Shown here: in pieces, positions 17,444 to 25,521 of the stretch
Layout: the number at the start of each line of letters is the position of its first letter
How positions within the stretch are numbered: the stretch's first letter is position 1
NCBI GenBank assembly: GCA_964527995.1
Contig: CAZGRP010000058.1
Coordinates: 1-25,832, forward strand
Source of the DNA: CAZGRP01 sp964527995
Lineage (GTDB): Bacteria; Zhuqueibacterota; Zhuqueibacteria; Oceanimicrobiales; CAZGRP01
Length of the DNA: 25,832 nucleotides
Reading direction: 5' to 3'
The notes under the pieces: model-generated
What the model saw: only the letters and a program-made list of their open reading frames with translations
The model's database searches: none
Told to the model about the DNA's origin: nothing
Program-made: the position numbers and the translations under genes

Positions 17444-17472
17444 AATCTAACAATTCCCGCCTGAAAAGTCAA
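17444..17472 (-). promoter_or_regulatory. Sigma70-like promoter of the polysaccharide operon
   Basis: On the minus strand, TTGACT (17467-17472, 5/6 to consensus) and TAGATT (17444-17449, 4/6) are exactly 17 nt apart. The -35 begins on the base after the M14 gene stop codon (17473-17475). The AT-rich patch stands out from its GC-rich surroundings, and transcription would start about 55-60 nt before the rmlB GTG. It explains how an operon running to 3270 can be expressed apart from the hydrolase block. Confidence 0.55.
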
Positions 17473-19293
17473 TTACTTTTGACGTTCGAGCCACCGGCCC
17501 TCGGAACTACGCACGACCACGCCATCCCGGACCACGATCTCGCCATTGAGCAGCACCAGCCGCAGCTTGCCGGTGCGCACAGCACCCGAATCGGAGGCAC
17601 CCTCTGCCAGCTCAAGAATCACCAGATCGGCGCGCCGACCCGGGCGCAGCAAGCCGCGATCCTTGAGTCCAAGGCGAGCGGACAGAGAAGCCGTATGGGC
17701 CTGTACTGCCTCGGGCGTCAGCGGCTGCGGCAGCTCATACGGCGGCAGGCTGTCGGGGTCGACCAGCGCCGCTCCGGTCCAGGCCGCCAGTTCGCCGAGC
17801 TGGCTGTGGCGGGAGTCCCAGGATGGCATCAACACCCCGAGCACCCCGTCGCGCAGCGACGACCCGAGGCGGAACAAGGCGTGAGAATCCAGCTCCTGGT
17901 CTGCCGACTTCGGCTGCACCAGCAGGCCGAAATCCGTTGGCAGCGACGCCGTTCGTTGCCAGGAACCAGACCCCTTGGCCAGAGCCTCCATGCCAGTGGC
18001 TCCGATCACCGTGGTATAGCCGCGCACCAGGTAGGAGGTCAGCTTTTGTGTGAGATCGGGGTCGTCGGCACCCACGTCGGGAACCACGGCAACCAGGCCC
18101 GGCAGCACCACCATGCCAACAGCGTCGATCGTGTCCTTGGCCGCGAACACCTCCATGTCGCCGAGGTCCTCGATCACACCGACATAGTCGATAGCGCTGT
18201 CGCCGCGGGTGTGCTCGACGTAGTTGATGCCGATGTCAGTACGGAATGGCGGCAGACCCGAACCGTCGATCACAAGCGGTTCGCGGATCACCAGGTCGAA
18301 GAGCTCCTGGTCGTTCTGCGGCAGGGCGTCGTAGAGTGCCGGGTTGGCATCGGCGTAGCTACCGGTGGCGATGGCATGCCAGGCCGACAGCAGGGCCACG
18401 AAGTTCATCTTCACCAGGTAGCGTTTGTCGCGCTCCTGCCAGCCGCCTGACTCCACCAGCACGGTGCTGGTTCCCCAGTGCTGCATCGAGTCTCCAAAGG
18501 CCCGCGGCATGTAGCCAGCATCGTAGCGGGCCATGTGGCCGTACAGATACGGCCCCAACGCCTGGTAGATCACGGAAGCTACTTTTTTGGCGCGCACCCG
18601 CACCGGGTTGTCGCTCTCCTCCCAGTCGTAGGGCGGAGCCATCAGGGCGATGGCCACCTGTTTGTTGGTGCGACCCACGGTGCGGCGGGCATTCTGGTCG
18701 TGCAGGTTGAAGCCGAACTGCGGCCGGTAGCGGTCGCGCACTGCTTTCAGGGTGCGACCCTCGGGCGTCGCCAGGTCGCGGGCGTCGCGGTTGATATCGA
18801 GTCCCTGGGCATTCCGCCGTGTGAAGCGCTCGGCACCGTCGGGGTTGAGCATCGGCAGTGCCAGCAGGGTGGAGTTCTCGAGCAGATCGCGAACAAACGG
18901 GTCGCTGCGGCGCCGGATCACGAAACTGAAGATGTCCATCAGAGCCGCTGTGGCCGTCGGTTCGTCGCCGTGCATCTGGCTCCACATCAACAAGCGTGTC
19001 GGCCCGCTGCCGATCTCGACCAGATAGAGATCACGACCTTCCACGGAGCGACCCACGACCTCCAGGCGAAGGATGTCGGGGGCCTCTGACTGCAGCCGCT
19101 TGAGCAGGGCCACCATCTTCTCGTGACGGAAGAAGCGCAGCGCCGGCGGTGAGACGCGTACCTGCTCGTAGGCGGCTGCAAGGAAGGGATGATGAAAGTC
19201 AGGGTTTTGTCGTGCCATGGCTGAAGATCCATTCAAGCCTGCATAAAGAAACAAAAAAACAACCGATAACAGCCGTCGGTATCGTAAGATCAT
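17473..19293 (-). CDS. Secreted M14 zinc carboxypeptidase fused to amidohydrolase-like domain
   Basis: 606 residues from ATG 19293, chosen because it gives a signal peptide (RYRRLLSVVFLFLYAGLNGS, 4-23) and has GGGAG about 9 nt upstream; the open frame runs 65 codons further but those are unlike a protein start and run into the preceding gene. M14 domain about 55-310: zinc ligands His108 and Glu111 (SQMHGDEPTA), Asn150-Pro-Asp with Arg160, DINRD (166-170), third ligand His198 (NLHDQN), general base Glu281 (VLVESGGW). So the peptidase should be active in the periplasm or outside. Residues about 335-606 read like an amidohydrolase of the neighbouring D-aminoacylase type: VIDGSGLPPFRTDIGI, VVLPGLVAVVPD, GYTTVIGATG, and a final GLLRPGRRADLVIL...LVLLNGEIVVRDG. 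The HxH metal site is missing. Confidence 0.88.
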   Translation of the reverse strand: MILRYRRLLSVVFLFLYAGLNGSSAMARQNPDFHHPFLAAAYEQVRVSPPALRFFRHEKMVALLKRLQSEAPDILRLEVVGRSVEGRDLYLVEIGSGPTRLLMWSQMHGDEPTATAALMDIFSFVIRRRSDPFVRDLLENSTLLALPMLNPDGAERFTRRNAQGLDINRDARDLATPEGRTLKAVRDRYRPQFGFNLHDQNARRTVGRTNKQVAIALMAPPYDWEESDNPVRVRAKKVASVIYQALGPYLYGHMARYDAGYMPRAFGDSMQHWGTSTVLVESGGWQERDKRYLVKMNFVALLSAWHAIATGSYADANPALYDALPQNDQELFDLVIREPLVIDGSGLPPFRTDIGINYVEHTRGDSAIDYVGVIEDLGDMEVFAAKDTIDAVGMVVLPGLVAVVPDVGADDPDLTQKLTSYLVRGYTTVIGATGMEALAKGSGSWQRTASLPTDFGLLVQPKSADQELDSHALFRLGSSLRDGVLGVLMPSWDSRHSQLGELAAWTGAALVDPDSLPPYELPQPLTPEAVQAHTASLSARLGLKDRGLLRPGRRADLVILELAEGASDSGAVRTGKLRLVLLNGEIVVRDGVVVRSSEGRWLERQK

Positions 19294-19355
19294 GCCACTT
19301 TCTCCCGAAACACTTTGTGTCTTAGCCTCCTTCTTACATATCGTCTCGTCCATCT

Positions 19356-21053
19356 TCAGGCCGTAGCCCAGTTTCTTCGCAGCACCCTTCCAGGAAGGCG
19401 GCCGGTATGTTCGCCCTGGTCCACGACGAGCCCGCCGTTCACGAGCACGTAGAGGATCCCTTCGGGGTACTGGTGTGGTTGTGTCCATGTGGCCCGGTCG
19501 CGTACTCGGACCGGATCGAACACGGTGACGTCGGCGAAATTGCCGGGCACCAGCAATCCCCTTTGCGCTAGTCCCAACCGTCTCGCTGGCATCGACGTCA
19601 TCTTTTTCACCGCCTCCGGCAGGGTCATCACCTTGTCCTCGCGAACGTACTTGCCGAGCACGCGCGGGAAGGTGCCGTATGCTCGCGGGTGCGGATTGCC
19701 GCGGCTCAGTGGACCGTAGGTGGCGCGAGCCCCGGCATCGGAAGCGATCATGGTCAGCGGATGCGCCAGAATGCGGGCCGTGTTCTCCTCGCTCATGGCG
19801 AATCCCACCATGCCTCCCGATTTCTCGTCGACCAGCAGCTTGCGCAAGAACTCGAAGGGGTCTTCACCCAACTCGGCGGCAATGGTAGAGACACGCTTGC
19901 CGACGAAGCGCTGGTGCTCCGGCTGGTCAAGGCCCGAAATCATCACCGCATCCCACGATCCCAACATCTCCACCTTTTCCAGCACATCGGAACGGATGCG
20001 CGGCACCAGCTCGGGGTCCTGCAGCCGCGCCACGAAGGCATCGGTGCCTCCCTCTCGCGCCCACAATGGGAACAATGATGACAGCCCGGTGCTGTAAGCG
20101 ATGTAGGGGTAGCGATCGCAGGTGACCGACAGCCGATCGGCTTGTGCCGCCTCGAGCGTCATCAGCACCTCGTCGATTTTGGACCAGTTCCGCCGGCCCG
20201 AAACCTTCAGGTGTGAAACCTGCAATCCGACATCGGCCGTCTTGGCGATGTGAATCGCTTCGTCGAGGGCCTCGAGGACGCGGTCGTCCTCGTTGCGCAT
20301 GTGGGTAGCGTAATGCCCGCTCGGCCCCAACACCCGGCAGAGTGCGATGATCTCTTCGGTGGAAGCAAAGCTGCCCGGCGTGTACTCCAACCCCGAGGAC
20401 ACACCCCAAACGCCCTGCGCCATCGCCGAGCGCACCAGTTCCTGCATGGCGACGATTTCGGCCGTAGTGGCGGGACGGTCGTCCATGCCGACGACATGCT
20501 CGCGAATCGTTCCCTGCCCGACGAGCGTGGCCACATTGACGGCGCTGCCCTCACGGCTGAGCCGCTGAAAATAGCCGTCGAAATCGGTCCACGGCATGTC
20601 GAGGTCGTATCGCCGCTGCAACGTCTCTTGCCGGCGGCTGCGCATCTCCTCGGTCAGTGGCGCCACCGAACCGCCATCGACACCAAGCACCTCGGTGGTG
20701 ACTCCCTGGCGCACTTTGCTCTCAGCGCGCGGGTTCACCAGCAAGGTGATGTCGCTGTGGGAATGGATGTCGATGAAGCCCGGTGCCACTACCAGCCCGC
20801 GGGCATCGATGCGGCGGCCAGCGCTTCTCCCGCGTAAATCACCGACGGCGACGATACGGTCCGCCTTCACCCCCACGTCCGCTTCGAACGGCTCCTTGCC
20901 GGTGCCGTCGACAACCTGACCGCGCTCGAAGATCAGATCGAACTCGGCAAACAGGCCACAAGCCCACTGCGATGACGTGGCCCCGCCAAACAGGCTTGCG
21001 GCCGCCAAAGTAGAGACACGAAGGAAGGTTCGTCGGGGGATGGGTTTCTTCAT
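19356..21053 (-). CDS. Tat-exported D-aminoacylase-like amidohydrolase
   Basis: 565 residues. Amidohydrolase superfamily, N-acyl-D-amino-acid deacylase group: removes the acyl group from N-acyl-D-amino acids or related compounds. A twin-arginine signal (PRRTFLRVSTLAAASLFGG, 6-24) predicts export of the folded protein. Metal and active-site residues: His97 and His99 (DIHSHSD), His251 (ATHMRNED), His281 (VSHLK) and Asp439 (IASDAG). The usual metal-bridging Cys in the GNCG motif is not there; the spot reads GVTTEVLGVDGGS, with Asp126 in its place. C-terminal GLLVPGNFADVTVFDP is the small beta-domain. ATG 21053 follows 212 nt that hold an octad repeat. It sits 62 nt upstream of the M14 gene, probably the same transcript. 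Substrate not determinable; dihydroorotase-like and imidazolonepropionase-like members share the fold. Confidence 0.9.
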   Translation of the reverse strand: MKKPIPRRTFLRVSTLAAASLFGGATSSQWACGLFAEFDLIFERGQVVDGTGKEPFEADVGVKADRIVAVGDLRGRSAGRRIDARGLVVAPGFIDIHSHSDITLLVNPRAESKVRQGVTTEVLGVDGGSVAPLTEEMRSRRQETLQRRYDLDMPWTDFDGYFQRLSREGSAVNVATLVGQGTIREHVVGMDDRPATTAEIVAMQELVRSAMAQGVWGVSSGLEYTPGSFASTEEIIALCRVLGPSGHYATHMRNEDDRVLEALDEAIHIAKTADVGLQVSHLKVSGRRNWSKIDEVLMTLEAAQADRLSVTCDRYPYIAYSTGLSSLFPLWAREGGTDAFVARLQDPELVPRIRSDVLEKVEMLGSWDAVMISGLDQPEHQRFVGKRVSTIAAELGEDPFEFLRKLLVDEKSGGMVGFAMSEENTARILAHPLTMIASDAGARATYGPLSRGNPHPRAYGTFPRVLGKYVREDKVMTLPEAVKKMTSMPARRLGLAQRGLLVPGNFADVTVFDPVRVRDRATWTQPHQYPEGILYVLVNGGLVVDQGEHTGRLPGRVLRRNWATA

Positions 21054-21113
21054 AAGTCGTTCTCAGTTTCTGGAAAACCGCGGTTGGATTCTGAGTCGCA
21101 TAACATACTTTTA

Positions 21114-21236
21114 TGGAGCGCTGGAGCATTGCAGTAATAAAGCATTGGAGTTCTGGAGTCTCGGGTCTGCAAAGAACTCGGCGCATGGGCCTCACTTCTC
21201 CTACCCTCCATCGCTCCAACACTCCGATACTTCTCC
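21114..21236. repeat. Degenerate 8-bp tandem repeats in inverted orientation
   Basis: Six octads of TGGAGNNN type run back to back at 21114-21161 (TGGAGCGC, TGGAGCAT, TGCAGTAA, TAAAGCAT, TGGAGTTC, TGGAGTCT). About 45 nt on, three CTCCANNN-type octads follow at 21206-21229, with a fading copy to 21236. The two sets are reverse complements (TGGAG/CTCCA), so the element can fold back. It fills the gap between the AbgB-like remnant and the D-aminoacylase gene (21054-21265), where I see no ORF or clear promoter. Confidence 0.65.
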
Positions 21237-21265
21237 GCAACAAAACTCTCCTACCAGCGCCCACT

Positions 21266-21730
21266 TCAACCCTTCACCCTCAACACTCCATCCAACTCCG
21301 GCACCGGCGGGTTCTTGTCCTTCGGGACCGGACTGCCATACGCCTTGTCGGCGGTCTTCTGCTGCCACTCTGTCTGCATCCTGACCAGCAGCTTCGGCTG
21401 CGTCCGGAGATCGATCGCCAGAAAGGCCAGGGTCTTGTCAGCCACCAGCATCCCTTTATGGCCGCAGCCATGACCCGGCGCGCCGGCAATCCGTGGGGCC
21501 TTTTGAGGCTGTGCCCGCCGCGACAGCCCCGGCAGGGCGTCGAATTCAGCCAGGAATCCGATCACCCGGCGGCCGCTGCCATAGGTGGCCACGACGGCCG
21601 AGGGCAGGCCGCCGGGGCCGCGTTCCACGCAGAAAGGGTTCTGCTCGAGCATCTCCGCCAGCAAAGCTGAAGAACCGCGTTCCTGCAGGGAAGTTTCAGC
21701 ATAGGACCAGATCGAAGCGGCCCATGGCAT
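21266..21730 (-). pseudogene. AbgB-like M20 amidohydrolase remnant with large internal deletion
   Basis: An open frame of 154 residues against about 450-500 in full AbgB-like proteins (p-aminobenzoyl-glutamate hydrolase B family, zinc M20 peptidases). Residues 1-75 match the family's N-terminus: IWSYAETSLQERGSSALLAE, VVATYGSGRRVIGFLAEFDA, LPGLS and GAPGHGCGH, the last with the first metal ligand. From KGMLVADKTLAFLAIDL on it matches the family's C-terminus (HKGML..A.T.AL.A.DL, then a GSPVPKD ending). The middle, with the remaining metal ligands and the dimerisation domain, is missing. The join is in frame at about 21455-21475, at a Gly-His present at both ends of the lost part. The first 20-odd family residues are also absent; ATG 21730 has GGGAGG directly against it, so expression is doubtful. 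Domain matches are from memory of the family. Confidence 0.7.
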
Positions 21731-21736
21731 CCTCCC

Positions 21737-24184
21737 TCAGCGGTAGTAGGTGAGTTCGAGAAGGTGACCAACCTCCTCGTCCGACAGTTCGCTCTCGAAG
21801 ACAACCTTCCGGGTGCGTTCCGGGATCAGGTCGACGAAGTTGTCGTGGAAGAACGTCTGCGGCGGTCCGCTCAGGAGCAGCCCCTTGACAAAGCGGTCGG
21901 CGCGCAACTGCACTACCCTCTGGCCATCGACCTTGGTGATGGTGTATTCGATCTTGGGATTTGGAAAGTTGAGGTGCTTCGGCCGGCGTAGCCAGAAGAC
22001 GTTCTCCGGGCAGCCGTGAGCCCCGGCGTCCAGCAATACCCAGAGCAGATGCGCGAGCTCGCGCTCGGGCATCAACGGCACAGGCACCTCAGCCAGGCGA
22101 ACCGCGCTGTTGGGCTCGAGCTCGGCCGCTACCTCGATTTCGAAAATCAGGTGCCAGTCGACACTGCGCAGCTCAGCCTGCAGACTGCCTCGTACCCGCT
22201 CCCGCGTGTCGTTCAGCCCCCACACCTCGAGCACGTCATTCGCCGGTAGCACGGCGACGTGGACCGGAGCAAAGAAGCGCTTCGCGTAATAGTACAGGGC
22301 TTTGGGCCGCAAGGCCGAGTCGATAGCCGACCAGCTTGCTACCGGCCAGCAGTCGTTGAGCTGCCAGAACAGCGTTCCGGCTGACGCAAACTTGCGCCGC
22401 CGCCAGTGCTCCACGCCTGCCTGGATAGCCTCGGCCTGGACGAGCTGGCAGCGGTAGATGAAGTCCTCGAACCGCGTGCTGACCCGATAGTGGGCCGCCA
22501 GGAAACGGAACAGCCGCGGCATGCCGTCGGCCTGCTTCTGATGGTGCTCCATCGCTGGACTCTGGGGATGACGGTCGGCCGGGCCGAGCACGGTTTCATA
22601 GGTTTCGACATTGGCAGGGGCCTGAAAGCCGAATTCGGTGACGAATCGCGCCGGGTCCTTCCGATAGGCATCGTAGTCCTGCCACCCGCTCCAGACCTCC
22701 CAGTTGTGGCGATTGCCGCTCCGTGGCGAGCATGGGTCCTCTTCCTTCCCCCACGGCGACGACGGCCAGTAGGGCCGCGATGGATCCAGTTGCGAAAGCA
22801 TCTGTGGAATGACATCGTGGAACAGCTCGAAGCCGGGCATCTCGACAACCGGCCTGCCGGTGTGCATGCGAAAAACCCACTCGCACTCGTTGTTGCCGCA
22901 CCAGAGAGCCAGGGAAGGGTGATTTCGCAGGCGCACGACGTTGGCCTCGACCTCCCGGCGTACTTCCTGTTTGAACCACTCCTGGTTCGGGTAATCGGAA
23001 CACGCGAACATGAAATCCTGCCAAACCAGGATGCCGAGTTCGTCGCACAGGTCGTAGAAGATGTCCTGCTCATAAATTCCGCCGCCCCAGACACGCAGCA
23101 TGTTCATATGGGCATCGCGGGCCATCGTCAGCAGGCGGCGGTACACTCGCTCTTCGATGCGCGGGATGAAGGTATCCGCCGGAATCCAGTCTGCCCCCTT
23201 GCAGAACAGCGGCACACCGTTGATCCGGAAGCAGAAACGATCCTCGCCGCCATCGTTCAGAAGCAGCTCCACCGACCGGATGCCGAAGCGCACCTCCTGG
23301 CTGTCGAGAACGATGTCCTGACTACGCAAAACCAGGCGGGCCGTGTACAGCGGTTGGCTACCCAGGCCGTTCGGCCACCACAGAGCCGGATGCGGAACGC
23401 GCACCTCGAACTCGACGCCATTGGCCGCCGTCGCCTGCCGGTCCCGGTAGCTGAACTCTTCCCCCTGAATCGCCACGGAGACCTCGACGGTCTGCTGCTC
23501 CGGGTTGGCCAGCACCACGCCTACTCGCAACACTGCCTCCTCCTCGCTCACCCGCAGCGCTCGCACATGAACATGCTCGATGCGGGCCACCGACCACGAC
23601 TCCAGATAGATCGGCCGCCAGATGCCGGAGGTCACCAGCCTGGGGCCCCAGTCCCAGCCGAAGGAGTACTGCGCTTTGCGAGCGTAGATGCGCTCGGGAG
23701 CGTGGGAAGCGGTGAGGGGGGTGCCGTACCGCCTCAGCAGCTCGGTGGTGCGGCGCACCGGCGACTCGAATTCGATGGTGAGCTCATTCTCCCCCGGCCT
23801 CAGCAAGGACTTCACGTCCCAGCGGTAGGGGGTGAACATGTTGGCAGTGCGGGCCACACTTCGGCCGTTGAGCCAGACGCCGGCGAAGGTGTCGAGGCCT
23901 TCCGCGACCAACTCGACATGGCTGGCATTCAGGATCTCGGCAGGCACCTGAACCGAGCGCCGGTAGCGCCAGTCGACATCGGCCACCCATTGCACTTCAA
24001 CCTCGTTGAGCCGAGCGAAGGGGTCGGGGATCTTGTTGTTGGCGAGTAGATCCGTATGAACGGTGCCCGGTATCTGCGCCTCAAGCCAGCCGTCCTTCGG
24101 GCCGAATGAGCGCGGCACCGCCGTCCCCGGGTCGCTGGCAATCTGCAGGCGCCAGGTTCCCCCCAGGTCCACGCGTTGTCGCAT
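21737..24184 (-). CDS. Beta-mannosidase (glycoside hydrolase family 2)
   Basis: 815 residues, normal for GH2 beta-mannosidases, which remove terminal beta-mannose from manno-oligosaccharides and glycans. Domains: N-terminal sugar-binding jelly roll (1-200; PGTVHTDLLANNKIPDP, WLNGRSV, YARKAQYSFGWDWGPRL), an immunoglobulin-like domain (about 200-305), and a TIM barrel from about 310 with FCKGADWIPAD, NMLRVWGGGIYE and DELGILVWQDFMFAC. Acid/base Glu433 is in CGNNECEW and nucleophile Glu517 in FVTEFGFQA. No signal peptide, so it acts in the cytosol. ATG 24184 has a GGAGGAGGAGG stretch about 11 nt upstream. It ends 6 nt before the AbgB-like remnant. No mannan transporter or endo-mannanase is nearby. 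Confidence 0.95.
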   Translation of the reverse strand: MRQRVDLGGTWRLQIASDPGTAVPRSFGPKDGWLEAQIPGTVHTDLLANNKIPDPFARLNEVEVQWVADVDWRYRRSVQVPAEILNASHVELVAEGLDTFAGVWLNGRSVARTANMFTPYRWDVKSLLRPGENELTIEFESPVRRTTELLRRYGTPLTASHAPERIYARKAQYSFGWDWGPRLVTSGIWRPIYLESWSVARIEHVHVRALRVSEEEAVLRVGVVLANPEQQTVEVSVAIQGEEFSYRDRQATAANGVEFEVRVPHPALWWPNGLGSQPLYTARLVLRSQDIVLDSQEVRFGIRSVELLLNDGGEDRFCFRINGVPLFCKGADWIPADTFIPRIEERVYRRLLTMARDAHMNMLRVWGGGIYEQDIFYDLCDELGILVWQDFMFACSDYPNQEWFKQEVRREVEANVVRLRNHPSLALWCGNNECEWVFRMHTGRPVVEMPGFELFHDVIPQMLSQLDPSRPYWPSSPWGKEEDPCSPRSGNRHNWEVWSGWQDYDAYRKDPARFVTEFGFQAPANVETYETVLGPADRHPQSPAMEHHQKQADGMPRLFRFLAAHYRVSTRFEDFIYRCQLVQAEAIQAGVEHWRRRKFASAGTLFWQLNDCWPVASWSAIDSALRPKALYYYAKRFFAPVHVAVLPANDVLEVWGLNDTRERVRGSLQAELRSVDWHLIFEIEVAAELEPNSAVRLAEVPVPLMPERELAHLLWVLLDAGAHGCPENVFWLRRPKHLNFPNPKIEYTITKVDGQRVVQLRADRFVKGLLLSGPPQTFFHDNFVDLIPERTRKVVFESELSDEEVGHLLELTYYR

Positions 24185-24230
24185 CGATCTTCTGCCTCCT
24201 CCTCCAAGGCGTGGCGCGTCGTGTTGTGCC

Positions 24231-25415
24231 CTACAGCAGGATCCGCATGGTCGTACCCTTGCCCGGCTTGCTCTCCTTCAGCAGCAGCTTACCACCGTGG
24301 TACTCCTCGATGATGCGGCGGGCAAGGCTCAACCCCAAGCCCCAGCCGCGTTTCTTGGTGCTGAAACCGGGCTTGAAAATGTTGCGGCGATGGCCGGTGT
24401 CGATCCCCCGGCCGGTGTCGGTCACATCGATGAAGACGCGGTGACGCCGGTTGGCCAGAAGGCCCACCTGAATCCGAATCTGACCTTCGCGGGCGTCGAT
24501 GGCGTCGAGGGAGTTCTTGATCAGGTTCTCGATCACCCACTCGAACAGCTCGCGATTGAGTCTGACCTCGGGCACTTCCTGGTACTCCTCGACGATGCGC
24601 ACCTGCCTGCCCGTATGGGGCAGGCGCCGCTGGAAATAGCGCACGACCTCGGAAAGCACCTGGCGAACGTCGGTCGGCTGCAAGTCGGCGCGGGAACCGA
24701 TCTGCGAGAAACGCTGCGTCACCTTGTTCAACCGTTCGATGTCCCGCGCCATCTCTTCCAGCACCTGCTGCGATTCCTCGGGCAAGCCTCTACTGCGCAG
24801 CAGCTCCATCCATCCGAGGAGCGAGGAGATCGGTGTTCCCAACTGGTGGGCGGTCTCTTTGGCCATGCCGACCCAGATGTATTGCTGCTCGCTGCGCTGG
24901 ATACTGCGAAACCCCAGGAATCCCACCAGAATGAACAGGGTCACCACGCCGATTTCCACGTAGGGCAGCATGCGGAGTTGCTTGATCAGCTTCGAGTCGC
25001 CGTAGTAGAGGTAGCTGATCGGCTTGCCCTGAAACAGGACCGGGATGGGCTCGGCCTCTTTCGCCATCACCTGAACGATCTTGCGCACGCGTTCGATATT
25101 CTCCGGAGAGCGGTCGTTGGGATCGATGTCGATCCCTTTCCAGGCTGTCGGCGTGCCGTCGGCACTGGTCTGAACGATCGGGAAATTGGTGCGCTGGATG
25201 ATCTGGTCGAAGACAAAATTCAGGTCCATGTCGCTCTCCTCCGACGCCGCCCGGGCGATCAACTGGGCGTAGAACAAGAGGATCTCTCTGGAGTCCTGGC
25301 GTAATTGAGTGACGATCCGCTGCGTGTAGAACAGCAGCAGACTGATGATGAGGATCGCGACGATGAAAAGGAAGCCTTTGAAGCGACCGGAGAGCTGGTA
25401 GAGGCTCAGTTTCAT
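24231..25415 (-). CDS. Membrane sensor histidine kinase
   Basis: 394 residues from ATG 25415, chosen because it places the first helix (FLFIVAILIISLLLFY, 15-30) near the N-terminus; the open frame runs 42 codons further, through an inverted repeat, without likeness to the family. The periplasmic sensor part (about 35-150) lacks a domain I recognise. A second helix lies at about 152-170. The kinase core has the H-box ETAHQLGTPISSLLGW with phospho-acceptor His190, N-box ENLIKNSLDA (296-305), G1 DTGRGI (333-338), FKPGFSTKKRG (F-box, 347-357) and G2 WGLGLSLA (358-365). The H-box is the HQLGTP type rather than the common HELRTP. No response regulator lies downstream; the next gene is the mannosidase, so its partner is elsewhere. 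It might control the downstream hydrolases, but that is only from position. Confidence 0.92.
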   Translation of the reverse strand: MKLSLYQLSGRFKGFLFIVAILIISLLLFYTQRIVTQLRQDSREILLFYAQLIARAASEESDMDLNFVFDQIIQRTNFPIVQTSADGTPTAWKGIDIDPNDRSPENIERVRKIVQVMAKEAEPIPVLFQGKPISYLYYGDSKLIKQLRMLPYVEIGVVTLFILVGFLGFRSIQRSEQQYIWVGMAKETAHQLGTPISSLLGWMELLRSRGLPEESQQVLEEMARDIERLNKVTQRFSQIGSRADLQPTDVRQVLSEVVRYFQRRLPHTGRQVRIVEEYQEVPEVRLNRELFEWVIENLIKNSLDAIDAREGQIRIQVGLLANRRHRVFIDVTDTGRGIDTGHRRNIFKPGFSTKKRGWGLGLSLARRIIEEYHGGKLLLKESKPGKGTTMRILL

Positions 25416-25432
25416 GCTCAACGAAAACTCTA

Positions 25433-25521
25433 CCAACGGATCACTGCGGCCAACAGACCCAGAGCGCGGGTGAGACGATTTCACATTGCAACCAAAGCCG
25501 TTGGCTGCGGTCCTCCGTTGG
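25433..25521. repeat. 22-bp imperfect inverted repeat before the histidine kinase
   Basis: Left arm 25433-25454 and right arm 25500-25521 are reverse complements at 18 of 22 positions. Each arm begins with CCAACGGA and ends with GCCAAC when read outward-in, around a 45-nt loop. It lies within the 198 nt (25416-25613) that hold no believable gene, 18 nt upstream of the chosen kinase ATG. It could be an operator, a leader hairpin, or the trace of a small mobile repeat. Confidence 0.55.

Noticed and set aside
19294..19488. 65-codon upstream extension of the M14 gene overlapping the D-aminoacylase end
   Set aside because: Starting at 19293 gives a signal peptide and a good ribosome binding site; the extension is Arg-rich and shadows the end of the neighbour.
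21266..21730. A new 154-residue small M20-like enzyme
   Set aside because: The second half matches the extreme C-terminus of the AbgB family directly after the first metal motif, so an internal deletion explains it better; kept as a remnant pending comparison.
22406..24049. 547-codon open frame on the plus strand
   Set aside because: Antisense shadow of the GH2 beta-mannosidase; low-complexity composition and no domain.
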